5,804 bases of DNA from Endomicrobium sp. (GCA_031273885.1 JAISRA010000033.1:1-5804); one strand, 5' to 3'. Positions 1-5,700 are shown, counted from the stretch's first letter. The notes: generated by a model from the sequence alone, not told the origin. Program-made: numbers and translations.

Positions 1-2
1 AA

Positions 3-905
3 TCTCTTCATGATGCTGGTGGTGTTTTACGTTACGGCATTCCTGAATTTAGACTTCCAAAAAAAATTTTGGATATGGAAATAAATAAATTAAAAAATCT
101 CGGAATGAAAATAGTTTTAAACACCCTCGTAGGTAGAACAAAAACTATGCAAAATTTATTTGATGAAGGCTATAGAGCCATATTTATAGCGGTTGGAGCG
201 GGACTTCCTGTTTTCCCAAAAATAGATGGAGAAAATTTAAATCATATTTACTGTTCAAATGAATTCTTGGTGCGTATAAATTTAATGCGTTCTTTTGATT
301 TTCCAAATTATGATACACCCGTCTATAGAGGTAAAAATGTTGTTGTTGTTGGAGGAGGCAATACTGCGATGGATTCTGCAAGGACAGCCGTGCGTCTTGG
401 GGCGGAGAGTGTAAAACTTATTTATAGAAGATCAGAAAACGAAATGCCTGCAAGAAAAGAAGAACAAGTACATGCAAAGGAGGAAGGTGTAGAATTTATA
501 CCCCTGACAAATCCTGTAAAGTTTATTGGTAACGAAAAAAAGTTTGTTAGAGCTGTTGAATGTGTAAAAATGGAGCTTGGTGATCCTGATAAATCAGGAA
601 GAAGATGTGCTAATGAAATTACCGGGTCAAATTATATAATGGAAGCTGACATGGTTGTTTTAGCATTAGGACTTCATCCAAATCCAATTTTATCATCACT
701 TACTAAAGGTTTAAATATTAATGCACATGGTTATCTTGTAATTGATGACAATTATATGACTTCAATAAATGGTATATTTGCCGGCGGAGATATTGTCGGC
801 GGAGATACTGTAATAGAGGCTATGGGTATGGGTAAAAAAGCTGCTAGATCAATATCAGAATACCTTAAAAATCAGAGTAGTTTGTCTCTGCATAGGTATA
901 ATTAA
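3..905 (+). CDS. gltA: GltA/NfnB-family NADPH-dependent oxidoreductase (glutamate synthase small-subunit type), 5'-truncated by window edge
   Basis: The frame is open from base 3, so the gene enters from the left; 300 residues are visible of a family usually about 460-470 long. The first visible residues (LHDAGGVLRYGIPEFRLPKK) are the conserved stretch just after the first FAD-binding segment of GltA-type flavoproteins. Further on are VGAGLP, a second Rossmann motif VVVGGGNTAMD (GGGN at visible residues 117-120), the arginine pair RRS (142-143) expected to contact the NADP 2'-phosphate, and the C-terminal FAD motif IFAGGDIVGGDTVIEAMGMG (AGGD at 260-263). The family transfers electrons between NADPH and either glutamate synthase or ferredoxin (NfnB, sulfide dehydrogenase SudA). 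Which of these it serves cannot be told from this piece; an NfnA-like gene just upstream would decide it. No defect is visible, and the stop is TAA at 903-905. Family assignment is secure; the symbol is conventional. Confidence 0.93.
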   Translation, partial: SLHDAGGVLRYGIPEFRLPKKILDMEINKLKNLGMKIVLNTLVGRTKTMQNLFDEGYRAIFIAVGAGLPVFPKIDGENLNHIYCSNEFLVRINLMRSFDFPNYDTPVYRGKNVVVVGGGNTAMDSARTAVRLGAESVKLIYRRSENEMPARKEEQVHAKEEGVEFIPLTNPVKFIGNEKKFVRAVECVKMELGDPDKSGRRCANEITGSNYIMEADMVVLALGLHPNPILSSLTKGLNINAHGYLVIDDNYMTSINGIFAGGDIVGGDTVIEAMGMGKKAARSISEYLKNQSSLSLHRYN

Positions 906-939
906 TACAGTAGTTGATTGTATATTTTTTATTATTAAT

Positions 940-965
940 GTCAGCGCAGCGTGTAGACTATTTTT
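940..965 (+). terminator. Possible intrinsic terminator of the gltA-like gene
   Basis: A GC-rich island in otherwise AT-rich spacer folds into a short hairpin. GTC (940-942) pairs with GAC (956-958), there is one A-A mismatch, and GCGC (944-947) pairs with GTGT (951-954) using two G-U wobbles around an AGC loop. TATTTTT follows directly. It lies 35 nt after the gltA-like stop codon and would separate that gene from hydF. The stem is short and partly wobble-paired, so this is a moderate call. Confidence 0.42.
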
Positions 966-967
966 AC

Positions 968-980
968 ATAATCAGATTAT
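968..980. promoter_or_regulatory. 13-bp palindrome upstream of hydF, possible operator
   Basis: ATAATC-A-GATTAT is a perfect inverted repeat around one central base, 52 nt upstream of the hydF GTG. A second copy of the half-site, TGATTAT at 1004-1010, lies 30 bp downstream on the same strand, about three helical turns. A weak promoter-like element could overlap (TAGACT near 954-959), but no convincing -10 was found. AT-rich palindromes arise by chance in this base composition, so regulatory function is only inferred. Confidence 0.25.
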
Positions 981-1023
981 TTAATTAAAAAAATATATGA
1001 GACTGATTATATTTAAGCGATGC

Positions 1024-1028
1024 GGAGG
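1024..1028 (+). promoter_or_regulatory. Shine-Dalgarno site that sets the hydF start
   Basis: GGAGG lies 4 nt before GTG at 1033. The alternative in-frame ATG at 997 has only A/T-rich sequence upstream with no purine-rich site. The GTG start also gives the short N-terminus before the P-loop that is usual for HydF. Confidence 0.6.
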
Positions 1029-1032
1029 TACT

Positions 1033-2265
1033 GTGAAAGCGTTAACAATTCAGATTGGGATATTTGGTAGAACAAATGTAGGTAAGTCATCTTTAATGAA
1101 TTTTATGACAAATCAAAATACGTCTATTGTTTCAGAAATAGCTGGAACCACAACAGACGTTGTTCATAAACAAATAGAACTTAATCCTTTAGGACCAATA
1201 ACTCTGTTCGATACTGCCGGGATTAATGATCATTCTGTTTTAGGAAATGTAAGAATAGAGAAAGCGCAAAATGCTTTTGATTCCTCAGACATTGTTATTT
1301 TAATGTGCGAGTCAGGTAAATTTAACGAATTTGAAGAAAATATTATTAAAAAAGCAAACAAACGAAAAACATCATGCATTATTGTTGTAAGTAAAACAGA
1401 TTTGCAATTGCCTGACAATACATTTCTTGGAAAACTTAAAAAATGGACAAAACATGTTATGTTATTTTCAAGCGTTACAGGAAATAGAGATGATTTTCTT
1501 AACGATTTTAAAAAGATTCTAATAGAAACTCTCCCCGATAATTATATAGAAAATTACTCGTCCTTAAGAAATATAATTAAAAAGGGCGACAGTGTTGTTT
1601 TGGTTATGCCTATAGATTTAGGAGCTCCTCGTGGTAAAATAATAATGCCCCAGATACAAACATTAAGACATATTTTAGATTTAAATGCCGCTTCTTATAC
1701 AGTGCAAGATACAGAATACGAAATAGCATTGCAAAATTTAAAAATCCCGCCGGTAATAACGATAACAGATTCTCAAGCTATTAAACAAGTGGCTGCAAAA
1801 ACGCCGTACAATATTAAACTTACAACTTTTTCAACAATTTATGCTGCCGATAAATCTGACATAATTGAAATGGCAAAAGGTGCTGCTGTTCTAAATAGTC
1901 TTGTTGATGGAGATAAGGTTTTGATTTCTGAAGCTTGTACGCATCACGCCTCTGCTGATGATATTGGTAGAGTAAAACTTCCGAAATGGATTAGAGAACA
2001 TTCAGGAAAAGATTTAAAAATTGAATTTGTTTCCGGACAAGACTATCCTAAAGATTTGGCAAGTTATAAAATTGTAATACATTGCGGCGCATGTACTTTA
2101 AATAGAAAAGGTATGCTTGCAAGGCTAAGTAAAACTGTCGAAGCCGGTGTTGCAATAACGAACTATGGTATTGCAATGTCAGTTTTTCACGGCGTTATAG
2201 AAAAGGTACTCGAAGTTTTTCCGCAAGCTTTTGCAACTTACAAAGAGGCTATTATCAAATCATAG
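1033..2265 (+). CDS. hydF: [FeFe]-hydrogenase H-cluster maturation GTPase HydF
   Basis: HydF is the cytoplasmic scaffold on which HydE and HydG build the 2Fe subcluster before it is passed to the [FeFe] hydrogenase. The 410 residues from the GTG start match the usual family length of about 400. An N-terminal GTPase domain carries a P-loop GRTNVGKS (12-19), GTTTD (38-42), DTAG (60-63) and SKTD (120-123). A middle segment contains the family stretch IDLGAPRGKIIMPQ (195-208). The C-terminal domain has the cluster-binding signature CTH (302-304), then 45 residues, then HCGAC (350-354), which fits the known CxHx(44-53)HCxxC pattern. All key residues are present, so it looks functional. It implies an [FeFe] hydrogenase with hydE and hydG elsewhere, since none is adjacent here. 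An ATG at 997 would add 12 residues but lacks a ribosome site. The stop is TAG at 2263-2265. Confidence 0.95.
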   Translation: MKALTIQIGIFGRTNVGKSSLMNFMTNQNTSIVSEIAGTTTDVVHKQIELNPLGPITLFDTAGINDHSVLGNVRIEKAQNAFDSSDIVILMCESGKFNEFEENIIKKANKRKTSCIIVVSKTDLQLPDNTFLGKLKKWTKHVMLFSSVTGNRDDFLNDFKKILIETLPDNYIENYSSLRNIIKKGDSVVLVMPIDLGAPRGKIIMPQIQTLRHILDLNAASYTVQDTEYEIALQNLKIPPVITITDSQAIKQVAAKTPYNIKLTTFSTIYAADKSDIIEMAKGAAVLNSLVDGDKVLISEACTHHASADDIGRVKLPKWIREHSGKDLKIEFVSGQDYPKDLASYKIVIHCGACTLNRKGMLARLSKTVEAGVAITNYGIAMSVFHGVIEKVLEVFPQAFATYKEAIIKS

Positions 2266-2521
2266 AAATTCAAAAAATATAAAATTAATAAAGCGACAAA
2301 CTGTTAGTAGCTATTGCAGTGTAAAAGTATTTCTTAAATAAATATGGCAATTTTAAAGTGAATTTAGATAAATTAAAATTTAATTAATGCTAAAACAAAT
2401 ATAATGATAATAAAAGGCAAGGTGTAAAGTAAGTAAATTATAAAAGTCTGGCAAATCTAAATTTAACGGTACAAGAAGAAGTTAAATTAATAAATGATAA
2501 ACTGAATTGTTGGTACCATAA
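2266..2521 (+). other. Eroded spacer, possibly decayed 5' part of the toxin gene
   Basis: No intact gene is visible. In the same frame as the downstream toxin domain, codons from 2301 read as coding-like pieces interrupted by TAA at 2322, 2385, 2391 and 2430. From 2433 to about 2507 the frame reads VNYKSLANLNLTVQEEVKLI followed by NDKLN, which looks like real protein. Stop density overall is close to chance for this AT content, so only the last 25 codons are suggestive. No tRNA, convincing hydF terminator or clear promoter was found. Confidence 0.35.
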
Positions 2522-2758
2522 AATGAGGAAAAAATATTTGAACTTCCAGGTTTTAAAAAAATGGAACAAAATAAAGAAGATAGTGTTTTTACAAACAGTT
2601 CAACATCAACAAAAGTCAACGGTGAAACTGAAAGTATAAACATAAATAGAAAAGATGAGAATGACTATGTTTCTTTCAATCTCACCAATGAAAGAAATAT
2701 AAAAAATGAAACTTATTCATTTCCACAAAAAAAACGGATGTATAATATTGTTGTCTGA
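2522..2758 (+). pseudogene. Out-of-frame upstream fragment of the TNT toxin gene
   Basis: This frame is open for 78 codons from just after a TAA at 2519-2521 to a TGA at 2756-2758. Its only ATG is at 2561, with no good ribosome site. The open reading continues upstream of that ATG (NEEKIFELPGFKK), so the ATG is probably internal to an older gene. The product is hydrophilic and rich in S, T, N, E and K (for example TNSSTSTKVNGETESININ), as expected for a linker before a toxin domain. It overlaps the toxin frame by about 50 nt in a different register. An A8 run at 2727-2734 lies in the overlap, and removing one A would join this segment to the toxin frame. Alternatives are a spurious ORF or a sequencing error in the homopolymer. 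Confidence 0.45.
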
Positions 2759-3251
2759 CGATAATAAGAAAAACAAAAATGATTTAGAAGGAAAATTAAA
2801 TGGTTTTGTTGATTTAATGGATCCAGTTGAAGCTTCAAGATATAAGCGGTATTGGGAGGATATATTAAAAAATATGCTCTCAGAAAGTATATGTTATCCA
2901 CCAAATAATGGACTATTTGCAAAATTATACTCTCAACCTTTAAAAGTTGGGACAGTTTTAGACAGGTACGGAAGTTCGCAAGGAACATTTTTATCTCCTG
3001 CAGGAACACCGTTTGATCAAAGATCTCTACCGACTTCAAGTTTAACTAGGGAATATCATAGATATGAAGTATTAAAAGAATTTACTCCGGAAAGCGGAAT
3101 AGTTGCATCTTGGTTTGAACAGTCCGGTGGTGGGATACAGTACTATATCGGAAATACAAGAATTGTTGATAAACGAGATGTGTTAAGAAAATTAAATAGA
3201 AAAAGTCCAATACAAGATTTGATTGATAATGAATACTTAATAGAGAAATAA
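2706..3251 (+). CDS. TNT-domain (NAD+ glycohydrolase-type) toxin, probably the C-terminal remnant of a larger polymorphic toxin
   Basis: TNT domains, named for the C-terminal part of Mycobacterium tuberculosis CpnT, hydrolyse NAD+ and kill the target cell. The 181 residues hold the family landmarks in order: YPPNNGLF (64-71), GTVLDRYGSSQGTFLSPAGT (82-101), FDQRSLP (103-109), REYHRYEV (115-122), ASWFEQSGGGIQYYIG (134-149) and a closing QDLIDNEYLIEK (170-181). R87 of DRYG, H118 and Q145 of GGGIQY are the likely counterparts of CpnT residues reported as essential; this mapping is from memory of the family. There is no signal peptide, membrane segment or delivery domain. The ATG at 2706 has no clear ribosome site and residues 1-20 overlap another frame, so the native protein probably began further upstream. 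The TAA stop lies 9 nt before the next gene. The domain call is strong; whether it is expressed is uncertain. Confidence 0.85.
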   Translation: MKLIHFHKKNGCIILLSDDNKKNKNDLEGKLNGFVDLMDPVEASRYKRYWEDILKNMLSESICYPPNNGLFAKLYSQPLKVGTVLDRYGSSQGTFLSPAGTPFDQRSLPTSSLTREYHRYEVLKEFTPESGIVASWFEQSGGGIQYYIGNTRIVDKRDVLRKLNRKSPIQDLIDNEYLIEK

Positions 3252-3254
3252 GGA
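3250..3254 (+). promoter_or_regulatory. Ribosome binding site of the putative immunity gene, overlapping the toxin stop codon
   Basis: AAGGA overlaps the toxin TAA (3249-3251) and sits 6 nt before the ATG at 3261. This arrangement permits translational coupling of toxin and partner while still giving the partner a good site of its own. Confidence 0.6.
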
Positions 3255-3260
3255 TAGAAA

Positions 3261-3899
3261 ATGAATTTGAAAATTTTGTGTACTTTATTGAACGAGTTTG
3301 GAATTAAAGTATTTTGTAAAGGAAATGTTTTAGAAGGAGAACATGATCAATATTACGATTACTCATTAGTTGAAAAACAAGGCAATAAATGGGTTTACGG
3401 TGTATTTATGCAAGAAAGAGAGAGCAATCCTCATTTTAATATTTCAAAGAAATTTGACAATGAGTCAGACGTAACAAAAGAGTTTTTTATAAAAGAGCTT
3501 GGTACTGACACACGAATTAAATTATTATCTCCTAGAGGTAGGGTTGATATAGGAATGGACATTTATAAAGAAGATTTTACTGAAGATAAGTTTCGCAATG
3601 CTATGGATATAAGAAGAGTGCCTCAATACAGATTTTCAACAATTCAAAAAGACGTGTCAGAAAGAACGGTTATGTTGTTAAAAGAAAATATAGATAAGTA
3701 CAGAATTTATTTTATAGGTAAAGATAATAAAATTGTTGGTAAATTTGGGATTTTATTAAATGCAAAAGAGGCATTATTTTGGGTGTATAAACTTGTCTTT
3801 ACATTGGATTTTTTTGAAAAAGAAGTAGTCCCTGTTCTAAAAAGGGAGGGAGTATATGAAGAATTTACAGAAGAAGATGTTTATGCATTTGTAAGTTAA
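3261..3899 (+). CDS. Putative immunity protein for the adjacent TNT toxin
   Basis: I do not recognise the family with certainty. The 212-residue product has no signal peptide, membrane helix or cysteine cluster and should be a soluble cytoplasmic alpha/beta protein, as needed to block a toxin that destroys cytosolic NAD+. The first 80 residues have a pattern common in polymorphic-toxin immunity proteins: a strand-rich segment (YYDYSLVEKQGNKWVYGVFM, 31-50), then KKFDNESDVTKEFFIKEL (63-80). The second half contains a strand pair YRIYFIGKDNKIVGKFG (147-163), a helix, and an acidic C-terminus (EEFTEEDVYAFV). The gene begins 9 nt after the toxin stop, the usual order for a toxin-immunity pair; M. 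tuberculosis CpnT likewise has a cognate antitoxin, IFT. Function is inferred from position and general build. Unlike the toxin, the frame is intact with a good ribosome site, consistent with retention as a protective gene. Confidence 0.65.
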   Translation: MNLKILCTLLNEFGIKVFCKGNVLEGEHDQYYDYSLVEKQGNKWVYGVFMQERESNPHFNISKKFDNESDVTKEFFIKELGTDTRIKLLSPRGRVDIGMDIYKEDFTEDKFRNAMDIRRVPQYRFSTIQKDVSERTVMLLKENIDKYRIYFIGKDNKIVGKFGILLNAKEALFWVYKLVFTLDFFEKEVVPVLKREGVYEEFTEEDVYAFVS

Positions 3900-3998
3900 A
3901 TTCAAATAATCTAGTCTAGTAATGAATGATAATGAAGATTTTTTATTTCCGTTTCGTTGGATAAATTCGTAGAATAGTTTTCAATCTCGAGTGGGTTA

Positions 3999-4022
3999 AG
4001 TTTCTATGTAAATTGAGAAACT
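3999..4022. repeat. Inverted repeat, 7-bp arms
   Basis: AGTTTCT (3999-4005) and AGAAACT (4016-4022) are perfect inverted copies around a 10-nt loop. There is no T tract after the stem, so it is not a standard intrinsic terminator. It sits about 100 nt after the putative immunity gene. Confidence 0.35.
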
Positions 4023-4040
4023 GGCAGGTTGGTTGTTTAG

Positions 4041-4056
4041 AAAGTTGATGAACTTT
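4041..4056. repeat. Short hairpin, 6-bp stem with GATG loop
   Basis: AAAGTT (4041-4046) pairs with AACTTT (4051-4056) across a 4-nt loop. Only a couple of T residues follow, so termination activity would be weak. It could, with the preceding inverted repeat, mark the end of the toxin-immunity transcript. Confidence 0.3.
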
Positions 4057-4150
4057 TGTGCATAAGCGAAAGGAAATATTACCTAATTAACAGAAAATTA
4101 TTAATCTGTATAAAATTAATTTAGTAAAAAGATTTATAAAAATTTAAATT

Positions 4151-4179
4151 TAAACATAGTTATAAATTTATGATATAAT
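4151..4179 (+). promoter_or_regulatory. Sigma-70-type promoter for tpiA
   Basis: TAAACA (4151-4156, four of six matches to TTGACA) is separated by 17 bp from a perfect TATAAT (4174-4179). Transcription would start near 4186, about 36 nt before the tpiA ATG. The surrounding DNA is very AT-rich, which raises the chance rate of -10 matches, but position and spacing fit well. Confidence 0.6.
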
Positions 4180-4204
4180 AAATAAAAGTAATAGAATATA
4201 ATAA

Positions 4205-4210
4205 AAGGAG
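4205..4210 (+). promoter_or_regulatory. tpiA ribosome binding site
   Basis: AAGGAG lies 11 nt before the ATG at 4222. The spacing is slightly long, but no closer in-frame start exists and the protein begins exactly as TpiA should. Confidence 0.65.
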
Positions 4211-4221
4211 ACGAATTTGGT

Positions 4222-4977
4222 ATGAGAAAACCGTTGATGATTGGAAATTGGAAAATGAATAAAACTATTTCAGAAGCGGTAAGTATTGTAAAATCCATGA
4301 AAAATGCAGTTGTTGATGTAACTGACGTCGAAATTTTACTTTGCCCTGCTTTTACGGCTCTTTATGCAGTAAATAATGAAGTTAAAGGTTCAAATATCAA
4401 TGTTGGTGCTCAAAATCTTTTTTGGGAATCAGAAGGTGCTTTTACAGGTGAAATTTCTCCGGCAATGGTAAAAGATACAGGTTGTTCTTATGTATTAATT
4501 GGTCATTCGGAACGCAGGCAATATTTTGGCGAAACAAATGAAACCGTAAATAAGAAAGTAAAGGGAGCTCTTGCTATAGGACTTAATCCTGTGGTATGCA
4601 TAGGAGAAACCCTTAAAGAAAGAGAAGAAAATGTTACTTTTAATGTCATAGAAAAACAGATAAAAGAAGGAGCTAAAGGGCTTACCCCTGAACAAGCAGT
4701 TTTGACCGTTATAGCTTATGAGCCTGTATGGGCTATTGGGACAGGAAAAACTGCAACTCCGGAACAAGCTCAGAAGGTTCACGCTTTTGTTAGAAAAATA
4801 TACGCGAATATGTATAAAGAAGAGGTTGCCGATAAAATAAGAATTCTGTACGGCGGTTCAGTAAATCCAGGTAATGTTTCTAACCTTATGGAGCAACCTG
4901 ATATTGATGGTGGTTTAGTAGGCGGAGCAAGTTTAGAATCTGAATCTTTTGCTAAACTTATTAAATATTCCAAATAG
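4222..4977 (+). CDS. tpiA: Triosephosphate isomerase
   Basis: This cytoplasmic TIM-barrel enzyme interconverts dihydroxyacetone phosphate and glyceraldehyde 3-phosphate. Its 251 residues are the normal length. The N-terminus GNWKMNKT supplies the substrate-binding Asn9 and Lys11. IGHSERR carries the electrophilic His95. AYEPVWAIGTGKTATPEQ carries the catalytic Glu167 followed by the flexible loop 6. ILYGGSVNPGN (208-218) and GLVGGASL (231-238) form the phosphate-binding loops. Every catalytic residue is present. The gene has its own promoter and ribosome site and is followed 61 nt later by rpiB on the same strand; no strong terminator lies between, so the two are probably co-transcribed. Together with the transketolase gene downstream they connect glycolysis with the non-oxidative pentose phosphate pathway. 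Confidence 0.97.
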   Translation: MRKPLMIGNWKMNKTISEAVSIVKSMKNAVVDVTDVEILLCPAFTALYAVNNEVKGSNINVGAQNLFWESEGAFTGEISPAMVKDTGCSYVLIGHSERRQYFGETNETVNKKVKGALAIGLNPVVCIGETLKEREENVTFNVIEKQIKEGAKGLTPEQAVLTVIAYEPVWAIGTGKTATPEQAQKVHAFVRKIYANMYKEEVADKIRILYGGSVNPGNVSNLMEQPDIDGGLVGGASLESESFAKLIKYSK

Positions 4978-4988
4978 TTATTAAGATC

Positions 4989-5007
4989 GCGTCTTTCCTA
5001 TAAGCGC
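4989..5007 (+). other. Small hairpin between tpiA and rpiB
   Basis: GCG(T)CTT (4989-4995) can pair with AAGCGC (5002-5007) with one bulged T and a 6-nt loop. An A-rich, not T-rich, stretch follows, so it is not a terminator; it could protect the 3' end of tpiA mRNA or be chance. Confidence 0.25.
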
Positions 5008-5028
5008 AATAAAAAATATCTTAAAAAT

Positions 5029-5034
5029 GGTGAT
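5029..5034 (+). promoter_or_regulatory. GGTGAT Shine-Dalgarno supporting the third in-frame ATG of rpiB
   Basis: ATG codons occur in frame at 5027, 5033 and 5039. GGTGAT at 5029-5034 matches the 3' part of the anti-SD complement and lies 4 nt before the ATG at 5039. Nothing purine-rich precedes 5027. RpiB normally begins only a few residues before its first strand, which fits 5039 (MGKIKKLAFG). Confidence 0.5.
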
Positions 5035-5038
5035 GAAT

Positions 5039-5500
5039 ATGGGGAAAATTAAAAAATTGGCTTTTGGTACGGATCATACTGCTGTGGAAATAAGAGAAAG
5101 AGTGAAAGAATACTTGCAAAATATGCAGTATGAAGTTGAAGATTTTGGTTTTTGCGGAAACGAAAGTTGTGATTATCCTGACTATGCTATAAAAGTTGCC
5201 GAAGCTGTTGTTAGCAAAAGAGCGGATAAAGGCATACTTATTTGTGGGACGGGTATAGGGATGTCCATTGCGGCAAATAAAGTTAAAGGTGCTATTGCGG
5301 CTATTTGTTGGAATGAAGATACAGCAAAACTTGCGGCGGAACATAATTGTGCAGATATCATTTGTTTAGGTTCAAGAAATGCTACTATAAGCGAAGTGTG
5401 CCATAGAATAAAAATATTTCTTGAAACTTCGTTTGAAAAAAGGCACATGAAAAGAATACTAAAGATTAAAGAAATTGAAGAGATGCAGTGTAAAAGATAA
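5039..5500 (+). CDS. rpiB: Ribose-5-phosphate isomerase B
   Basis: RpiB (RpiB/LacA/LacB family) interconverts ribose 5-phosphate and ribulose 5-phosphate in the cytoplasm. The 153 residues from this start are close to the usual 145-150. Visible landmarks are FGTDHTAVE (Asp12, His13), DYPDYA (45-50), the catalytic-cysteine motif ILICGTGIGMSIAANK with Cys69, the ring-opening His102 in EHNCAD, GSR (111-113), and a C-terminal RHMKR supplying phosphate-binding arginines. The last loop, normally of the form FEGGRH, reads FEKRH here, one residue shorter and lacking the glycines; the basic residues remain. Starting at 5027 would add four residues. The gene follows tpiA closely and precedes a transketolase gene, consistent with pentose-phosphate metabolism. 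The family is secure; the start codon less so. Confidence 0.94.
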   Translation: MGKIKKLAFGTDHTAVEIRERVKEYLQNMQYEVEDFGFCGNESCDYPDYAIKVAEAVVSKRADKGILICGTGIGMSIAANKVKGAIAAICWNEDTAKLAAEHNCADIICLGSRNATISEVCHRIKIFLETSFEKRHMKRILKIKEIEEMQCKR

Positions 5501-5504
5501 GAAT

Positions 5505-5520
5505 AAAAATTAATTTTTTT
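5505..5520 (+). terminator. Weak AT-only palindrome with T tract after rpiB
   Basis: AAAAATTAATTTTT (5505-5518) is a perfect palindrome that runs into seven T residues, 5 nt after the rpiB stop. The stem is entirely A-U and would be unstable, so intrinsic termination here is doubtful although position and T run fit. Confidence 0.22.
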
Positions 5521-5598
5521 CATAGTTTAAGCTGTTTAGATAGGATTATTTTTATTCAGTTAAGATATATATGACTGACGTTGTGTGGATGTTAAAAC

Positions 5599-5628
5599 TT
5601 GACAAATTTCTGAGAATAAAGGTAGAAT
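5599..5628 (+). promoter_or_regulatory. Near-consensus sigma-70 promoter for the transketolase gene
   Basis: A perfect TTGACA (5599-5604) is followed after 18 bp by TAGAAT (5623-5628, five of six matches to TATAAT). Transcription would begin near 5635, leaving a leader of about 77 nt before the ATG at 5712. It is the best promoter match in the window and implies independent expression of this gene from tpiA-rpiB. Confidence 0.72.
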
Positions 5629-5661
5629 GTTAATGGTGCTACTTAGAGGTGGATATATTAA

Positions 5662-5685
5662 ATGAATAAGGGTATAAATATTTAA
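5662..5685 (+). CDS. Possible 7-codon leader ORF (MNKGINI)
   Basis: ATG at 5662 opens seven codons ending in TAA (5683-5685), inside the transketolase leader. AGAGGTGGAT at 5645-5654 is a good ribosome-site match about 8-11 nt upstream. The peptide has no run of a single amino acid and no attenuator hairpin was seen, so a classical attenuation role is not supported. It may be a chance ORF or a relic start. Confidence 0.25.
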   Translation: MNKGINI

Positions 5686-5694
5686 GGTATAAAT
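5671..5694 (+). repeat. Direct repeat of GGTATAAAT in the transketolase leader
   Basis: GGTATAAAT occurs at 5671-5679 and again at 5686-5694, a 15-bp period, between the short leader ORF and the transketolase ribosome site. Function is unknown; it could be a duplicated protein- or RNA-binding site, or a small tandem duplication. Confidence 0.4.
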
Positions 5695-5700
5695 TAGGTT

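Larger units (their letters stand above)
3900..4150. other. Gene-poor spacer with small inverted repeats
   Basis: No intact gene is supported. On the + strand an ATG at 3922 reads only 16 codons (MNDNEDFLFPFRWINS) before TAG. On the - strand, from about 4082 down to 3999, the reading FAYAQKFINFLNNQPASFSI looks coding-like but ends at a TAA, with a TGA five codons later. Either could be a gene remnant; neither matches a family I can name. Two short hairpins (listed separately) and a CTAG-T-CTAG repeat at 3911-3919 are present. No tRNA or riboswitch was recognised. Confidence 0.4.

Noticed and set aside
997..1032. ATG at 997 as the hydF start
   Set aside because: No ribosome site precedes it, whereas GTG at 1033 has GGAGG and gives a normal HydF N-terminus; kept only as an alternative.
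2300..2320. ACTG...CAGT inverted repeat as a hydF terminator
   Set aside because: The arms are 4 bp with an asymmetric interior and there is no T tract after it.
2713..3039. 108-codon minus-strand ORF across the toxin gene
   Set aside because: It lies opposite the conserved TNT domain and its product shows no motif; it is a shadow of the + strand gene.
3922..3972. Short + strand ORF MNDNEDFLFPFRWINS after the putative immunity gene
   Set aside because: Only 16 codons, no ribosome site, no continuation in any frame that I can support.
3900..4082. Minus-strand coding-like reading (FAYAQKFINFLNNQPASFSI and following) that could be an antisense gene remnant
   Set aside because: It contains a TAA and a TGA within about 35 codons, has no recognisable family, and open stretches of this length occur by chance.
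5021..5523. Two minus-strand ORFs of over 100 codons opposite rpiB
   Set aside because: Both are antisense shadows of a fully conserved rpiB; their compositions are of the kind produced by reverse reading of AT-rich genes.
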